From Dehalococcoidales bacterium (GTDB lineage Bacteria; Chloroflexota; Dehalococcoidia; Dehalococcoidales; ARS1013), in the NCBI GenBank assembly GCA_002690375.1, contig NZEH01000033.1:14231-21698 (forward strand): a DNA stretch of 7,468 nt, written 5' to 3'. Shown in pieces: positions 6,375 through 7,468 of this stretch (position 1 is its first letter; the number at the start of each line of letters is the position of its first letter). The notes under the pieces are model-generated. The model saw nothing but the letters and a program-made list of their open reading frames with translations. It was not told where the DNA came from and made no database searches. The position numbers and the translations under genes were made by a program.

Positions 6375-6596
6375 ATGCAAGTGATACCGGTGATAGACCA
6401 AGATAAGTGTGACGGCTGTGGGCTATGTGTTCGTATCGGGTGCCGTTGCCTGATAGTGGTTAACGAAGGACTCACTTTTGTAGAGACAGAAGAGTGTGGC
6501 TGGTGCGCTCAGTGCGAAGCTGTGTGTCCCATCGGAGCTATAAGCTGTCCCGTTGAGATAGTTATTGAGGAGTATCACCTAGTTCTTGGAGATTAA
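6375..6596 (+). CDS. Small 2[4Fe-4S]-type ferredoxin
   Basis: This 73-aa cytosolic protein has two iron-sulphur binding motifs. The second is standard: C41-x2-C44-x2-C47-x3-C51-P. The first is C12-x2-C15-x2-C18 followed by C23 and C25 (CVRIGCRC), so the fourth cysteine comes one residue later than usual and the typical proline is absent. C58 is an extra cysteine. Two clusters remain plausible, with C23 or C25 completing the second. The partner enzyme cannot be deduced; such proteins pass low-potential electrons. Only a weak ribosome site (GGGATTGGAT, 6358-6367) precedes the ATG. It is 66 nt after the Crp-like gene, behind a candidate operator for it, and ends in a terminator-like hairpin. Confidence 0.85.
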   Translation: MQVIPVIDQDKCDGCGLCVRIGCRCLIVVNEGLTFVETEECGWCAQCEAVCPIGAISCPVEIVIEEYHLVLGD

Positions 6597-6623
6597 ATCT
6601 AAAGGAACTTACTTTCTTTATTC
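6582..6623 (+). terminator. Candidate terminator of the ferredoxin gene
   Basis: GTTCTT (6582-6587) pairs with AGGAAC (6603-6608). After a GG/AA internal loop, AGAT (6590-6593) pairs with ATCT (6597-6600). The loop is exactly the TAA stop codon. A T-rich tail (TTACTTTCTTTATTC) follows. The stem is AT-rich and the tail broken, so strength is doubtful. The opposite strand lacks a T-tract. Confidence 0.42.
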
Positions 6624-6733
6624 ATTTATAAGATATACATGCTCACTAAGCATAGTGTTTTCTGGAAAATACAAGACTTCGTGTGTCTTCGGGATCATAC
6701 CCCCCAGTCGAAAAGGACAATTATGACGCTGTG
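6618..6733 (-). pseudogene. Frameshifted C-terminal relic of a second Sco1/SenC gene
   Basis: On the minus strand this stretch aligns end to end with the last part of the intact Sco1-like gene at 7209-7468. By hand count about 82 of 118 aligned bases agree (near 70 percent), with a single one-base gap. It encodes HSVIIVLFDW (intact copy HSMAIVLIDR), then, one frame over, KTHEVLYFPENTM (intact KTYGDLEFQEKDM), and both copies end at corresponding stop codons. The missing base near 6700 and the absence of everything before the HS motif mean no functional protein. It begins 10 nt after the stop of the PCuAC gene, so PCuAC is sandwiched between an intact and a decayed sco1. The right boundary is where similarity ends. 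It is invisible to reading-frame searches. Confidence 0.8.
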
Positions 6734-6743
6734 TTTAAGGAGT

Positions 6744-7193
6744 TTAGGGTGCGAGTACTTCAGCCTCCACTACCACTTCATCGCTCTTCTCAAAGCGTAA
6801 TGTCACGCTTACCGTGTCACCGTTATTCAGGTCCTGCTTAAGCCCCATCAACATTACATGAAGCCCACCAGGCTTCAGCTCTGTGAGACCCTTTGCTGGG
6901 ATCTCAATGCGAGTCACCGGAACCATGCTTATGATATTTCCCTCCATTTGGGTCTCGTGGAATCTGGCGCTCTCCGCTGCGTCGCTGCTGACATCCACCA
7001 AGGCGTCCGATGCGTTCCCCTCATTGACGAGGGTAAAGTAGATGGCAGCGGTGCCGACGCCCATAGCTGCGGGGCGGGCCCAAGGGTCTTGGATGCTTAG
7101 CCTAGGAGTCGGATCAGTAGTGCACGCAGCTAGCCCTGCCAGTAGCAGAGCCGTAATGGCAATAGTGGCAGCAATCTTAAATGTCCGAAACAT
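6744..7193 (-). CDS. PCuAC-family periplasmic copper chaperone, predicted lipoprotein
   Basis: PCuAC proteins (formerly DUF461) bind Cu(I) outside the cytoplasm and hand it to Sco1 or the CuA site of cytochrome oxidase. The 149-aa protein has a signal peptide (1-23) with a lipobox LAAC giving lipidated C24, so it should be anchored to the outer face of the membrane. The mature domain holds the full copper motif H-x10-M-x21-H-x-M at H79, M90, H112 and M114, with DPWARPA (36-42) and GGLHVMLMGL. The start has GGAG at 7203-7206, 9 nt upstream. It lies 15 nt after the Sco1-like gene on the same strand, a familiar operon pair that supports copper delivery as its job. Confidence 0.94.
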   Translation of the reverse strand: MFRTFKIAATIAITALLLAGLAACTTDPTPRLSIQDPWARPAAMGVGTAAIYFTLVNEGNASDALVDVSSDAAESARFHETQMEGNIISMVPVTRIEIPAKGLTELKPGGLHVMLMGLKQDLNNGDTVSVTLRFEKSDEVVVEAEVLAP

Positions 7194-7208
7194 GTATTAA
7201 ATCTCCGT

Positions 7209-7468
7209 TCATTGTTTTAAAAGATATTCGAGTTCCCTAATCATATCCTTTTCTTGGAATTCCAAGTCTCCGTATGTCTTTCTGACCATACCATCCCGAT
7301 CAATAAGGACAATCGCCATGCTGTGTACAATTTCCCATCCATCTGGTGCCGAAATGGCTATTACCCCATAGTCATCTTTAACCTGGCGAATTTGCTCCTC
7401 GGTGCCAGTAAGAAACTGCCACCCAGGTACGTCAAAAATCTTGGCATATTGCTTCAGCACCTCGGGGG
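7209..7468 (-). CDS. Sco1/SenC/PrrC-family protein, C-terminal part (partial)
   Basis: The frame is open to the right edge, so the true start is outside; a GTG at 7460 is internal (PEVLKQYAKIF reads through it). Sco proteins are membrane-anchored thioredoxin-fold proteins that insert copper into the CuA site of cytochrome c oxidase or act as periplasmic redox proteins. The visible 86 residues include PGWQFLTGTEEQIRQV, the conserved copper-ligand histidine in IVHSMAIVLIDRDG, and a short C-terminal helix. The CxxxC copper motif would lie in the missing part and could not be checked. It precedes the PCuAC gene by 15 nt. A decayed copy of its 3' end lies beyond that gene. Confidence 0.88.
   Translation of the reverse strand, partial: PEVLKQYAKIFDVPGWQFLTGTEEQIRQVKDDYGVIAISAPDGWEIVHSMAIVLIDRDGMVRKTYGDLEFQEKDMIRELEYLLKQ

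Overview
The window reads as a stretch of chromosomal housekeeping DNA from a bacterium of moderate GC. The protein styles suggest an uncultured Chloroflexota, perhaps Dehalococcoidia-like. The pointers are a PurL that begins with a tandem PurS-like region, a short ThiC without the long N-terminal domain, and the wording of PdxS and RsmG. This placement is impressionistic and has not been tested by any search. I see no insertion sequence, CRISPR array, tRNA or rRNA.

Layout. Positions 1-2278 hold three minus-strand genes reading leftwards: rsmG (16S rRNA m7G methyltransferase), pdxS (PLP synthase) and the first 166 codons of purL (runs off the left edge). Positions 2279-2630 form a divergent control region with an extended -10 promoter for rsmG, a second one for thiC, and an unexplained set of hairpins between them. 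A TPP riboswitch at 2631-2764 follows, with aptamer, antiterminator and terminator all readable by eye. It leads into the plus-strand run thiC, pepA (M17 leucyl aminopeptidase) and a cysteine-free Crp/Fnr-family regulator, with gaps of 30 and 20 nt. A CRP-type palindrome overlaps the regulator's stop codon and lies upstream of a small two-cluster ferredoxin gene. The ferredoxin gene ends in a terminator-like hairpin. On the right, reading leftwards, are the C-terminal part of a Sco1/SenC copper protein (runs off the right edge), a PCuAC copper-chaperone lipoprotein, and beyond it a frameshifted relic of a second Sco1 C-terminus that no intact reading frame reveals.

How the genes fit together. 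ThiC makes the pyrimidine half of thiamine, and the TPP riboswitch closes the feedback loop. The tight spacing suggests pepA and the regulator share that transcript at least partly. Sco1 and PCuAC are partners in delivering copper to the CuA site of cytochrome c oxidase or in periplasmic copper handling. rsmG, pdxS and purL are housekeeping genes in one direction, with a promoter candidate before rsmG and another before pdxS.

The observations most worth checking are: the thiC start, where the first ATG (2707) lies inside the riboswitch and the real start is probably GTG at 2782; the mutually exclusive antiterminator and terminator of that switch; the broken sco1 copy; and the candidate operator for the Crp-like protein. 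I found no clearly new multigene system.
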